Counted from the stretch's first letter, positions 1 to 10,079 are shown. The stretch: 64,000 nucleotides of DNA from Diplolepis rosae (GCA_030998225.1 JAPYXD010000734.1:930001-994000); one strand, 5' to 3'. The notes: generated by a model from the letters alone, not told the origin. Numbers and translations are program-made.

Positions 1-2379
1 AAGACCTTCCTATGCAACGCCCCTTTGTTGCAATTTCCTGACTTCACTAAACGCTTTAATGTCACTACAGATGCCTCTGGATATGCAGTAGGTGGGGTTC
101 TCTCCCAAGGTGAAATTGGGAAGGATCGCCCTATCGCCTATACTTCTCGAGTTTTACGCGGACCTGAACTTAAGTATGAGGTCTACGAAAAGGAAGCACT
201 TGCAGTCCTACATAGTGTCAACAGCTTTAGATCTTACGTTTATGGTAGAAAATTTACCATAATAACTGACCATCAACCTTTAGTATGGTTTAAAACCGTA
301 GATTTGAACACTAGAATTCAGAAATGGAGATTTAAGTTATCTGAGTACGATTATACTATAGTTTATAAGCCAGGAAAACTAAACTCAAACGCTGATGCTC
401 TATCAAGATATCCAACGGAACCAATACCAGTTTGCGCCATCACCAGAGCTCAAAAGAAAAAAGAAAAACACGATAACGATTTATTCACTGACAAAAACCC
501 CATCCACTTAAGAGCTAAGGAAATAATTACCGATCCAAAAACTAAAGGAAATAATCACCAAAGTGAACCATTACCCGAAGAACCATCACAGCGTTACCCT
601 AAACGAAATATTAATAAAAACCTAAATTACTTTGAAAGCGATACAGAATCCGGAGACGAAGAGGGTGAAGCACGTATGTTTCCATCCACCGTAAATTCAA
701 ACCCAGTTGAACAAAATTCACGAAAAAGATCCACGAAAGAACAAAAAGACGCTAGAAATAAAAATCAAACAATAACGCCACACATTATACCAGTACCTTC
801 AACATCGATTGCATCATTAGAATCAGCGGATAACGTATCACACACAAGCTACAGACGACAGATCGTGAAAACAAGGGAAGCAATCCAATATCGAACCGAC
901 AATATAGCATATTTCATAACAAACAACGGACTTCCGTGCGACGAAGGCGCAAGGAAATTATTAGAATTCAACAAGATTAGCCCTAAACAATCAACGACTG
1001 TAGGTGAAGTAAAAGAAACCAAAAAAGGAAATAACAGACACCAATTCTCACTCTGCATACGTGGAGAAACTCCAGAGTCAATGAGTAATATTAAAGCAAA
1101 TATTTTTGAAACATTAAAAGTCCTTCGAGACCTGTTACTAAAACTGAATCAAAAAGAGGTGAGCATAGCAAAAAGTAAGGTCATTGAAAACTTAAATTGG
1201 TCTGAGGTACTCAACCTTATCGATTTGGCATTTTCAAACACTCAAATAAAGATATTGATATGCACAGGAACATTAACATATGTACCACCAGGAAAACGTG
1301 AAGAAATTTTTTACGAATCTCACAAATCACCTGTAGGCGGTCACAAGGGGGTCTCTAAAACTTATAATAGAATTAAACAAAAATATTATTGGGAGAATCT
1401 TAAAGAAGACGTTCGCAGAAGAATTCAGCAATGCTTAGAATGTCAACTAAAAAAACTTGTTAGACTAAAAACCAAACAGCCTATGATTATCACCGACACA
1501 CCCGGGACAGCTTTAGAGAAAATTGCGATGGATATAGTAGGTCCCCTTAAACCAACAAAAAACGGAAACGAATACATATTAACTATCCAAGACCAGCTTT
1601 CGAAATTCTGTTTAGCGGTACCCCTATCAAATACCTTATCAACCACTATTGCGGACGCTTTCATAAAGAAATTTATTTGCGTTTTTGGAGCACCAAAAGT
1701 TATATTGACAGATCAAGGCCAGAACTTCCTCAGCAATTTAATGACCAGAGTCGCGAAAAGGTTTCGAATAAAGAAACTAAAAACTACCGCCTTTCATCCC
1801 CAATCAAACGGTTCTCTCGAGCGTTCTCACCATACCTTAAGCGAATTCCTTAAACAGTATACCGATAAAGACAATGAATGGGATGACTGGTTAGACATAG
1901 CAATGTTGAGTTACAATACATGTACCCACGAAAGTACTAAACTTACTCCGTATGAGGTCATATTCGGTCGTTTAGCTCGCTTGCCGTCTAGCGATCCTTT
2001 AAGAGAAGGGGATGTTGTGCCCACGTATAAAGGTTATATGGTAGATCTAGTAACAAGACTAAATGGGATACAGAAGTTAGCGTATGATAACCTTGTTTCA
2101 TCCAAATTTCGCTCTAAGAAATATTATGATAGGTCCATTAATCCTAAAAACTTTCACACTGGAGATTATGTATTTCTTCTATCAGGCCCGAAGCCCGGAA
2201 AGTTCGGAAACCACTACACGGGGCCCCACAAAATACTTGAAATATTAAACAAAAACAATATTAAAATACAAACAAGTAAAGGAAGTAAAATTGTTCATGC
2301 CAATAGAATTAGAATTTCGCATATAAATCATGAACCGAAAGTAAAGAAGCAAGCACCTAAAGATACAGACGATGAATAA
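1..2379 (+). CDS. Ty3/gypsy (errantivirus-like) Pol polyprotein, C-terminal part: RNase H and integrase
   Basis: The frame is already open at base 1, so this is the 3' part of a pol gene whose protease and reverse transcriptase lie outside the window. The first residues match the end of a reverse transcriptase thumb. RNase H follows at about residues 15-135, with the motifs TDAS, EKEALA and TDHQPL and the closing NADALSRY. A charged linker of about 290 residues precedes the integrase. The integrase has an HHCC zinc finger (histidines near 1321 and 1342, cysteines at 1432-1443) and a DDE triad with Asp codons at 1531 and 1711 and a Glu codon at 1819, which gives the family D,D(35)E spacing. 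A GPY/F-like module follows near 2190-2260. There is no internal stop, so the copy looks young. An env-like gene follows 106 bases after the stop, as in insect errantiviruses. Confidence 0.95.
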   Translation, partial: KTFLCNAPLLQFPDFTKRFNVTTDASGYAVGGVLSQGEIGKDRPIAYTSRVLRGPELKYEVYEKEALAVLHSVNSFRSYVYGRKFTIITDHQPLVWFKTVDLNTRIQKWRFKLSEYDYTIVYKPGKLNSNADALSRYPTEPIPVCAITRAQKKKEKHDNDLFTDKNPIHLRAKEIITDPKTKGNNHQSEPLPEEPSQRYPKRNINKNLNYFESDTESGDEEGEARMFPSTVNSNPVEQNSRKRSTKEQKDARNKNQTITPHIIPVPSTSIASLESADNVSHTSYRRQIVKTREAIQYRTDNIAYFITNNGLPCDEGARKLLEFNKISPKQSTTVGEVKETKKGNNRHQFSLCIRGETPESMSNIKANIFETLKVLRDLLLKLNQKEVSIAKSKVIENLNWSEVLNLIDLAFSNTQIKILICTGTLTYVPPGKREEIFYESHKSPVGGHKGVSKTYNRIKQKYYWENLKEDVRRRIQQCLECQLKKLVRLKTKQPMIITDTPGTALEKIAMDIVGPLKPTKNGNEYILTIQDQLSKFCLAVPLSNTLSTTIADAFIKKFICVFGAPKVILTDQGQNFLSNLMTRVAKRFRIKKLKTTAFHPQSNGSLERSHHTLSEFLKQYTDKDNEWDDWLDIAMLSYNTCTHESTKLTPYEVIFGRLARLPSSDPLREGDVVPTYKGYMVDLVTRLNGIQKLAYDNLVSSKFRSKKYYDRSINPKNFHTGDYVFLLSGPKPGKFGNHYTGPHKILEILNKNNIKIQTSKGSKIVHANRIRISHINHEPKVKKQAPKDTDDE

Positions 2380-2472
2380 CCAAAGCAAAATAGTCCTTTA
2401 ACGTCTCTTTATACTGTTTATAGTTCGGGAAAACACATAAAAAAATTAAAAAACCCTGAGATTAACATTCAT

Positions 2473-2484
2473 TTCTGATTACAG
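2473..2484 (+). promoter_or_regulatory. Candidate 3' splice site for env subgenomic mRNA
   Basis: A short pyrimidine-rich run ends in ACAG at 2481-2484, and an ATG follows at once at 2485. Errantivirus env genes are expressed from a spliced mRNA, so an acceptor just before env is expected. The donor would lie upstream of the window. The assignment rests on position and consensus only. Confidence 0.5.
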
Positions 2485-2511
2485 ATGTTTCGAATACTCC
2501 TTTTACTTTAA

Positions 2512-4446
2512 TTTGTGCCATCAAAAGTTATAGGATTTATAGGGTATGAGTGCGGATCCCGCCAATTGAATGTCACCACGCTATCTTTACGAGAAGTCGG
2601 CGAATGCGAACTCCAGGAACCTGCAATTAATGTTACAAGAAAATATGTCCAGCTATTGCAAATTAATGAATATAGCGAAGCACAAGTTATCCAATGTAAA
2701 ATAGAAGTACACCGCACTATTTACTATTGTGGTATGCACTCTCATGTATCAATAGTTGCAAACGGCGAAAACGAGTATGTATTAGAAGTAAGTAGGGAAG
2801 CATGTAAAATTGCGCATAGGACAGGGATTTTTCAAATAACCAACTCCCATGTAATACACGGACTTCGTGCAAATCATACAGCTAGACACGCAGTACTTTT
2901 TGCCGGTTATGTTAACGGAGACGGAAGATGTAACGGAGCTGCTTATAGTGACCCATTCGGAACTTGGGAATCTGTAATAGTTCAAGGAACGGTTAAAATA
3001 ACACTAACGGAACAAGAAGGTAGGATCAAATTGAATTCAAACGCTATTCATTTGCGCTCCGGTACAGCATGTTCCCTCTCCGAAGGTAGCTGCATCGACT
3101 CAGAAGGAGGATATACCTTCTGGGATCCCATACCAATCGATAATTGTAAGTTCAATAGGTATAGCGTATTATACGAGGGTTATGCGAATAAGATGGTCGA
3201 TAATGACAATATTCAAAATCAAGTAGTTTACTCTCTTTCAACCCAGGATATTACATTTGCACTAGCCTCTAAAGGGAAAGAAACAGCTTGTGGTTATAGC
3301 CTTATCAAAACAGAGCACCCTAAACTGATAATCTTTGAAACGACATACGGTGAAAGCTTTGCAATAGCAAAGAAAGTATCTGTTTCCAATCTTGACATTT
3401 TTGCTTACGTAAACTCTAAATTCGTATATGTTGAGAAACATATACGAGCGCAGATAAAACTCCTATATAGAGATGTTATTTTCCAGAAATGTAATTTAGA
3501 GAGACAAACGATTAAAAACTCCCTTTCCATTGCAACACAGGCTCCAGACGAATTTGCTTTCGATCTTATGAAAGGACCAGGATACATGGCCGTCGTTGCC
3601 GGGGAAGTGGTACATATTATCAAGTGTGTCCCCGTCAGTGTGAAGATGGAACATGGCAAAACATGCTACGCTGAACTACAGGTGACCAGGAATAACAAAA
3701 CCTTTTTCCTTACGCCAAGGACACGCATCTTAAAATCGAAAGGAACCGAAGTTCCTTGCAATAGACTCTTACCATCATACTACTACGTCGGAAAACAGTG
3801 GTACAAAATTTTACCACTTCCAACAGAGGCCGAAGCACCTTTAGTCGTCAAACCTATGACTAAACCAACCTGGAAGTACACTAACCCTTCCGAATTAGCA
3901 ACTAACGGAATCTATTCTGAACAAGAAATAGAACAGCTACGGGAACGGATCATGTTTCCAATAGAACGACCAGCAGTCCTAAACGATGTGGCCCGTGAAA
4001 TGCAAGGACACCAACTAACCGACAGTGAAGGAAGCATCCTCAAACTCCTAAACGAAGATGCAATAGAAAAATTAGTCGACAGCACATGGGATCGGATGTG
4101 GTCCCGTTTTTTGACCTTCGGCACCGTAAGCGCCGGAATAATCGCCATAATGATGATCATACACCTCATCAAGGCCGTCGTCGACATCATCATCCAGGGT
4201 TATGCACTACATTCTGTTTATGGATGGTCCATACACTTATTAGGTGCCTTGTGGAGTTCGGTATCTCATTTACTCCTCCATTTAGCAAAACCCACTCCAA
4301 GACCAACAGTCGAAACGATCGAGCTGGGCGAAACAACAAGACCACCTACACCAAAACCAGCAACAAGAAGGATTAAAAATGATACAATTCAAGTAAAGGA
4401 GGAAATGAAAGCAACGTGTTCCACATCATTCTTCAACTTAAGTTAA
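2512..4446 (+). CDS. Env-like surface glycoprotein of the retroelement, with disrupted start
   Basis: This long frame has no internal stop downstream of 2512 and encodes about 640 residues. It is a cysteine-rich ectodomain with several N-glycosylation sequons, then a membrane-spanning segment at about residues 536-560, a second hydrophobic stretch at about 572-592, and a proline/threonine-rich tail. Position after integrase and this architecture indicate an envelope gene. The ectodomain pattern resembles glycoproteins shared by chuviruses and some insect LTR elements rather than the baculovirus F-type Env of Drosophila gypsy; this rests on my recognition of the family, not on a search. The likely native ATG at 2485 begins a hydrophobic leader but meets TAA at 2509-2511 after eight codons. 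This copy therefore probably cannot make a signal-peptide-bearing protein. Confidence 0.85.
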   Translation, partial: FVPSKVIGFIGYECGSRQLNVTTLSLREVGECELQEPAINVTRKYVQLLQINEYSEAQVIQCKIEVHRTIYYCGMHSHVSIVANGENEYVLEVSREACKIAHRTGIFQITNSHVIHGLRANHTARHAVLFAGYVNGDGRCNGAAYSDPFGTWESVIVQGTVKITLTEQEGRIKLNSNAIHLRSGTACSLSEGSCIDSEGGYTFWDPIPIDNCKFNRYSVLYEGYANKMVDNDNIQNQVVYSLSTQDITFALASKGKETACGYSLIKTEHPKLIIFETTYGESFAIAKKVSVSNLDIFAYVNSKFVYVEKHIRAQIKLLYRDVIFQKCNLERQTIKNSLSIATQAPDEFAFDLMKGPGYMAVVAGEVVHIIKCVPVSVKMEHGKTCYAELQVTRNNKTFFLTPRTRILKSKGTEVPCNRLLPSYYYVGKQWYKILPLPTEAEAPLVVKPMTKPTWKYTNPSELATNGIYSEQEIEQLRERIMFPIERPAVLNDVAREMQGHQLTDSEGSILKLLNEDAIEKLVDSTWDRMWSRFLTFGTVSAGIIAIMMIIHLIKAVVDIIIQGYALHSVYGWSIHLLGALWSSVSHLLLHLAKPTPRPTVETIELGETTRPPTPKPATRRIKNDTIQVKEEMKATCSTSFFNLS

Positions 4447-4634
4447 TAATCTGTCTAGCCACTTGGATTATGTATCAGGTCTTCCGTCGGCGAGACACGT
4501 ATCCGCCTTTCAACAAATCCTGTCTGCAATCCACTTAACTTCTCAAAATTCCATTTATCGCATAAATTGCAAATAGATACTTATTTCAGCACAGGGAGAC
4601 GATAGCTAGTGCTTTTAGCACCTAGCAACCGTTT

Positions 4635-4645
4635 AAGGATGGGGA
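4635..4645 (+). other. Polypurine tract candidate
   Basis: Ten of the eleven bases are purines (one T at 4640). The tract sits directly before a TGTTACG start of a candidate 3' LTR, which is the position where plus-strand DNA synthesis is primed in LTR elements. Confidence 0.45.
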
Positions 4646-5663
4646 TGTTACGTCCACCCTTTCTAACACCAGCTGTTTTTTTTTACCCTTTGATTTTCTT
4701 TGAGTTTAAAAACGTTTGCCGCGCGCCGTACACATGGCCCCACTTTGGCGCCATATCAGTCCCTCTTAAGGCAATAGCTTTCTTCCGCGACAGACGGCAT
4801 ATAGAATATTTACAAATTCAGAAGAATTGAAGAACTTGACGGAAAAAAGTAATAAAAATGAAAGAAGAACAGATTTCCAGATTTCTTCAACCCTTCTAAT
4901 ATAAACTTTCCCAGGACCAATTGTCGTACAGCACTTTAACTAGATTAAACAGATGTTTCTCGCGTGGGAAAGTTATTTTTTAAAAAGAAGAAAGATTACT
5001 CTCGAAGACCTAATTAAATATTATATTATAAAATTATTCCATTTAATTTTTAATGCCCGTAAACCTTCTTAACTGATCATCTTATGCGCAAAGCCTAAGT
5101 TTATATACTATAACCTCCTCTTATTAATACTTATTTCTTTTAATATAAACATTTAAACTAAAGGATGTTGCTATACACACGAAAATTATTGTAAAATTTG
5201 ATTTAACTTCTTATACAAAATATTTAGAGTTTATCTTTAAACAATTAGCCAATGTAAGTCTAAGTAACAAAATGATATGTATTAGAAATTATTGTTAAAA
5301 AACAGGAATCAGAAGCCTCGGTTGGAGATGGGAAATGAGAGACTCAGAAATTTTTTAAACCAATCTCAATAGAAATTAACCACCCTCAAGGGGCTGGGAA
5401 ATGGAAAAGTAGGGAGATTAGGGCGTGGATTAGTTTTTTAAAAGAACCAAAAAATCTCTCGCTTAAGCAGTAACTCGCTGACTTTCAGTCAGTCAGTTTT
5501 TTAAAAAATAAATACTAAAGCCTTTCTCTTTTTTCGAATTTTCGCTAGTTCGGTTGCTCGGTTGATCTAATAAAATAAAAATTTCAAGTTTCAAGCAGTT
5601 TTTATTCCGCGCAGTTAATTTTTATTCTCACAAACTTTTGGTTCGACCAGTCCCGGTTCTACA
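4646..5663 (+). repeat. Probable 3' LTR of the gypsy element (right boundary uncertain)
   Basis: The left boundary is TGTTACG after a purine-rich tract. Near 5485 there are repeated CAGT initiator-like motifs followed by AATAAA-like signals, as expected at the start of the R region of gypsy LTRs. The right end is a guess. A TTCTACA at 5657-5663 would give TG...CA ends and about 1.0 kb. A GTAACA at 5264-5269 would give 624 bases and mirrors the TGTTAC start better, but it would exclude the initiator and poly(A) signals. The 5' LTR is outside the window, so neither can be tested here. Confidence 0.4.
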
Positions 5664-6735
5664 AGTGGCAGTCCTTACTTCGATCCATCTTCAATTGAGG
5701 CTTCTGAGGGTCTCTTTTCATCAACGATTGTATTTCTTCAAATAAACAAAAGTAAGTGTTAATTTTTGTTGCTGTCTACCTTTTCCTTCTTTCGTTTTCT
5801 TAAAATTACATCTAGTCTGTTTTTTTTATTATCGAACGATAGTTTTTTTTTCCTCCAAGGAGAGTCCATAGTCCTGTACGAGGACCGGATTGCTCCTTTC
5901 CTTCCTAAAAACCTTCCTGGTTTTTCTTTTAAGCTCCAGCTTGGTTGGAGTACTAGGAAAACCATTCCTTACAATTCACAAATAATTTCCCCTAGGTTAA
6001 GGAGCTTTTTCTAAAGGGTCCCAAGCTATTGAGCAAAAGCTCAGGCTTAAAATATTTAATTTATATATTTGTGTGATGTCCCTAGGACGTCACATGTATT
6101 TCAATGTAAAATTAAAATGTGAAATAATTATTTATTTATTATTACTTATTATCATCATTTCCCTATTACTGTTTTTTTAAAATAATTTATTTTGCCTGGA
6201 ATGTTACTTTCCAGTGAAATTATTATTTACAATTATTAGAAATATAAAATAGGCCCTCAATTCCGCTCATAAACTGGGAATAATTAATTAAAACTGTTTA
6301 AAATCATTAACTGGGTACCTCGAGGGATCTAGCAGGGGCCTATGTTTTTGGTTGGGCGGTAACCAGACGATCTCGCTAGAATTTGACTTGATGGCTCCAG
6401 CCAGGGCCCAATATTTTAAGCGTTACGCAGTTAGTCGGGTCCTGCCTATTTTCCCCGGTCAGTGCCCGACTTAAGATAGGGCAATCCAGCCTGGCCCCGG
6501 TGAAAACCCAACATTCAATTTCACACGGGTACCTACTTTTTGAGGAGTCACGTTTACCTACTGTTTTTATATCAATGATTATAATAACAACCTCTTACAA
6601 AATTCATTAAAATAGCATTTTTTTAAGCGCCCAAATTAGAATGACCCCTTAAACAAATTGATTTAATATAAGGGCACGTGATACTTCAGAAATTGGCAAA
6701 TTTTATTGATTTTATGTTCCTATTGTACATGTTTG
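5664..6735. other. Non-coding stretch after the LTR; content unresolved
   Basis: The segment is mixed AT-rich DNA. A more GC-rich block at about 6300-6530 (repeated GGGCC and CCCGG words) stands out from its surroundings. I recognise no gene. The GC-rich block could be more of a long LTR or an unrelated old repeat. Confidence 0.4.
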
Positions 6736-6871
6736 TGCCAAAGTACATAAAATTTTGTTTCCTAAATTTCGGAAATATTTGAGAAGATAAAAACGGACGT
6801 AGATAAACTACTTTTGGTTTCGAAATTGAATAAAAGTTCAATTTTTGCAAAATATGTCGTAATTTTTTTTT

Positions 6872-8744
6872 ACATTCTCATCATGGATGAGAAGGTATTG
6901 GTTTTATGTGAAAAATGACTTTCGATATTTCCATCAAATCTTTACGTTTTGAGACCCCCTAAGTCATAAAAAAGGGTTTTTACGAAAGTGTCTGTCTGTC
7001 TGTCTGTAGGTCGTGTGCGGCATAACTCTCGATAGAATTATCAGATTGAATTGTGCTTTGGCACACTTTATCGGAGCCGAAAAAGTAAGGACAAGTTCGT
7101 TAACCAGCCACATACAATCAAAATTGAGGGATTGAGCACTACTTTTGTGTTTTTGAAAATAATTTTTTTTTAAAATCAAAAATTTCAATACTGGTTTTTG
7201 ATAGTGCTCATAAATCTCTACAAATTATCCTGATAACATTTTTTGATTGAATCAAAATTAGAAATGTCACAGCATATTCAAATTCGAAAAAACTCAATAT
7301 CAAAATTCCATTTTCCAGTTAAATTATACGAGATACGAAAAAACGTTATGATACAATATTATTAAATAAATAAAGACCTACAAATTTGAATTGTAACATT
7401 TTTTCATAAGATGCATATTTATCTTTTTAATTTTAAAAAAACTATTGAAAATCCAAAATTCAATTTTTTAGCAATAATATTCGAAACACGAAAAAAACGT
7501 AAGAATACAAAGTTGTTTGTTTTAAAAAGATCTACAAATTTTGTCTTACACAGTTTCAGATAAAACATATATTTTTCGTTGCAATTCCAAAAAATACGAT
7601 TAAAATTCAAAAATTCCATTTTTTAGACAAAATATGAGAGATACAAAAAAAACGTTTGGATGGAAAATTGTTTGCTCATAAATCTCTACAAATTATCCTG
7701 ATAACATTTTTTGATTAAATCAAAATTAGAAATGTCACAGCATATTCAAATTCGAAAAAACTACATATCAAAATTCCATTTTCAAGTTAAATTATACGAG
7801 ATACGAAAAAACGTTATGATACAATATTATTAAATAAATAAAGACCTACAAATTTGAATTGTAACACTTTTTCATAAGATGCATATTTATCTTTTTAATT
7901 AAAAAAAACTATTGAAAATCCAAAATTCAATTTTTTAGCAATAATATTCGAAACACGAAAAAAACGTAAGAATACAAAGTTGTTCGTTTTAAAAAGATCT
8001 ACAAATTTTGTCTCACACAGTTTCTGATAAAACATATATTTTTCGTTTCAATTCCAAAAAATACGATTAAAATTCAAAAATTCCATTTTTTAGACAAAAT
8101 ATGAGAGATACAAAAAAAAACGTTTAGATGGAAAATTGTTTGCCTAAATGAGGTCTACAAATTCTCATTAAGACATTGCGGGACAGTATGTATATTTTAT
8201 GTTTTGATTATGAATATTATTAAAATCCGATTTTTTTCACCAAAATGTGTGAGATACGAAATAAGCATTGTTCTGCAAAATCGTTTCCTTAAATAAAGTC
8301 TACGATTGTTTTTCCTTTTTGAGAGATTTGGAAGAAAATAAATTATTTCAATCATGTAATTTATTAAAAAGTTACTGAAATGTATACAGAAAATCGAGCG
8401 CGAAGCGCGAGCGCCATGATGAGAATGTGTTCCTTAAGGCTGATAGAGCCTTAAGTAAATTGAATTTCCTGTTTCACTTAATTTCAAAAAGAAATTGAGT
8501 GACTTTGAGAAAATGTGTAATTCACATCATCTGTGATATTATTATAAAATTGGTTTGAGCTTCATTATCAAATTATAATAAATAAACTTGAATGTATGTG
8601 AAGAGCACAAGACTCAGCGCGAAGCGCGAGGTCCAGAAAGAACGGAGCGCGAAGCGCGACGATCAAATCGCGCGCCCTAGGCGCGCTCAAACTTGCGAGC
8701 GAAGCGAGCTGCGCGCGATGAGAATGTGCCCGCGAAGCGGGCAG
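6872..8744 (+). repeat. Mini-hairpin repeat family, copy A (longest copy)
   Basis: The element starts with ACATTCTCATC and carries GATGAGAATGT near its other end, so the termini are inverted. The first part has a GTCTGTCTGTC microsatellite and the word GGAGCCGAAAAAGTAAGGAC. The middle is built from degenerate modules of about 155 bases. The last 350 bases are GC-rich and carry five copies of GCGAAGC (8400, 8619, 8649, 8701, 8734), each inside a larger palindrome. Copies occur at 12.5, 38.9, 43.7 and 47.9 kb, with partial ones at 11.4, 17.8 and 63.2 kb. No coding frame is conserved, so it is non-autonomous; I do not recognise the superfamily. Confidence 0.85.
7206..8140 (+). repeat. Direct tandem duplication of about 468 bases inside copy A
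   Basis: The sequence from 7206 to 7673 recurs at 7674-8140 with few differences. Both halves begin GCTCATAAATCTCTACAAAT. The 468-base unit equals three of the 155-base modules of this family. The unit is not doubled in copies C and E, so the duplication is specific to copy A. Confidence 0.85.
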
Positions 8745-8829
8745 ATGTTTTTTTTTATCAAAACCAAAACTAGTCTATCTACGTCCGTTTTTATCTTCTT
8801 TGCCATTTCTCAAATGACTAAAAATAGCT

Positions 8830-9282
8830 AAATAATTTGAATGAATAATATACTCGTATATCAGAATTTCTTAAAGTTGACTGGATTCTCGGTGAAATAA
8901 AAATGTTATTAAATGGCACAACTTATTTTTCGTTAGATTTTCTTGAAATGGAAACGCATATAGTAACATCAACTAAAATATGTTTGTTCCAAACAATAAA
9001 TTAGCATAGTATCTTTTATTTTAGTTCCGGTTTTAAGCTTTGCGATTTCCATTTGGGTAAAACGACATGATTTAGGAAAGTAATAACAAGCGGATTAAGA
9101 TACTTAAACTTATTTTTATAAAGAAACTTGAATTAAATTGGAATTAGTATGCTAATAAATTATTTATTTTATGTTGACTAATTTAAACTGGTTTTAACTT
9201 TCCTCTAAATTATAAACCTATAATGAAATGATATGGTTGAGTTCGAAATTTTTGCCGCTGCCTGCATTGAAATTATATTGAG
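8830..9282. other. AT-rich spacer, no feature seen
   Basis: Unremarkable AT-rich sequence between repeat copy A and the palindrome at 9.3 kb. I see no gene-like frame, RNA or terminal repeat. Confidence 0.5.
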
Positions 9283-9357
9283 AATTTCATACGATATTGT
9301 TGTTAATAATTGGCTTTAGGGTCCAGGAATGATAACTCAGGAAATTACATTCTTCCA

Positions 9358-9395
9358 AACGTTTCGACTCTAATCGGAGTCCTCAATAGTGATCT
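9358..9395 (-). ncRNA. Degenerate hammerhead-like motif, left palindrome arm
   Basis: On the minus strand this reads a core box degraded from CTGATGA to CTATTGA, then a five-pair stem (GACTC with GAGTC), then GAAAC and GTT. It is the partner of the better-preserved motif in the right arm. The damaged first box makes self-cleavage unlikely. Confidence 0.4.
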
Positions 9396-9970
9396 TTATT
9401 TCTAAAATATCAAAACATTGGATAAAATATTACCCATATGAGCCCTATTTTGAAATAAACTTTGGTAATGTAGAAAATGTAATAACTCTAAGATAAATCA
9501 ACTAACAAACCAGTATATATTTTTGTCTAAATTTTACTGAAGATATAGATGCAAGTAGATATATAGTATAAAATTACGTAAGATTATTTATGAAAATTAG
9601 CTTAGAGTTGCCAACGCGAATTCTACACTGTTAGAAATTTCTGCCGCAATTTCCCAGAACATTAATTTTGGGAGGCTGTAGCTGAATAAAACTGCAGTCA
9701 CATGTTCTGGGAAATTGCGGTAGAAATTTCCAACAGTGTAGAATTCGTATTAGCAATTCTAAGCTAATTTTTATAAATAATCCTTTGTAATTTTATACTA
9801 TATATGTACTTGCATCTATATCTTCAGTAACATTTACACAAAAATATATACTGGTTTGTTAGTTGATTTATCTTAGAGTTATTACATTTTTTACATTACC
9901 AAAGTTTATTTCAAAATAGAGCTCATTTGTGTAATATTTTATCCAATGTTTTGATATTTTAGAAATAAAG

Positions 9971-10010
9971 ATCACCGATGAGGACTCCGATTAGAGTCGA
10001 AACGTTTGAA
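9971..10010 (+). ncRNA. Hammerhead-ribozyme-like motif, right palindrome arm
   Basis: The core box reads CCGATGA at 9975-9981 (one change from CTGATGA). It is followed by G, then GACTC, the loop CGATTA and GAGTC, then GAAAC at 9999-10003 and a GTT cleavage-type triplet at 10004-10006. The stem II pairs differ from those of the 31.6-kb copy by matched changes on both sides. One extra G separates the first box from stem II. Confidence 0.5.
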
Positions 10011-10079
10011 AATATGAAACTTCCTGAGTTATCATTTCTGGATCCTAAAGCCAATTTTTAACAACATCGTATGAAATTA

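Larger units (their letters stand above)
6783..8803. repeat. Outer inverted repeat enclosing repeat copy A
   Basis: About 45 bases at 6783-6825 recur in reverse complement at 8757-8803 (shared core AAAACGGACGTAGAT). They sit directly outside mini-hairpin repeat copy A. Copy A therefore either inserted into a small foldback element or uses this as its own outer terminal repeat. The other copies of family A lack this flank, which favours nesting. Confidence 0.6.
9283..10078. repeat. Palindromic foldback element with hammerhead-like motifs in both arms
   Basis: The two arms, about 9283-9662 and 9703-10078, are near-perfect reverse complements around a loop of about 40 bases. Each arm contains the family words CCCTAAAGCCAAT or its near-identical variant, and a segment resembling a hammerhead ribozyme core. 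The right end is followed by GAGGGTCGATA and CCTATTTTAT, which also follow the related units at 16.0, 31.9 and 33.3 kb. No coding capacity is seen. The shared words tie this element to the Penelope-like remnant at 29-32 kb. Confidence 0.85.

Noticed and set aside
2508..4193. Minus-strand frames over the env-like gene
   Set aside because: They are antisense shadows of a long coding sequence with no domain of their own.
5666..5684. TGGCAGTCCTTACTTCGAT as a primer-binding site after the LTR
   Set aside because: A 3' LTR should not be followed by one, and its complement does not fit the spacing of a tRNA 3' end.
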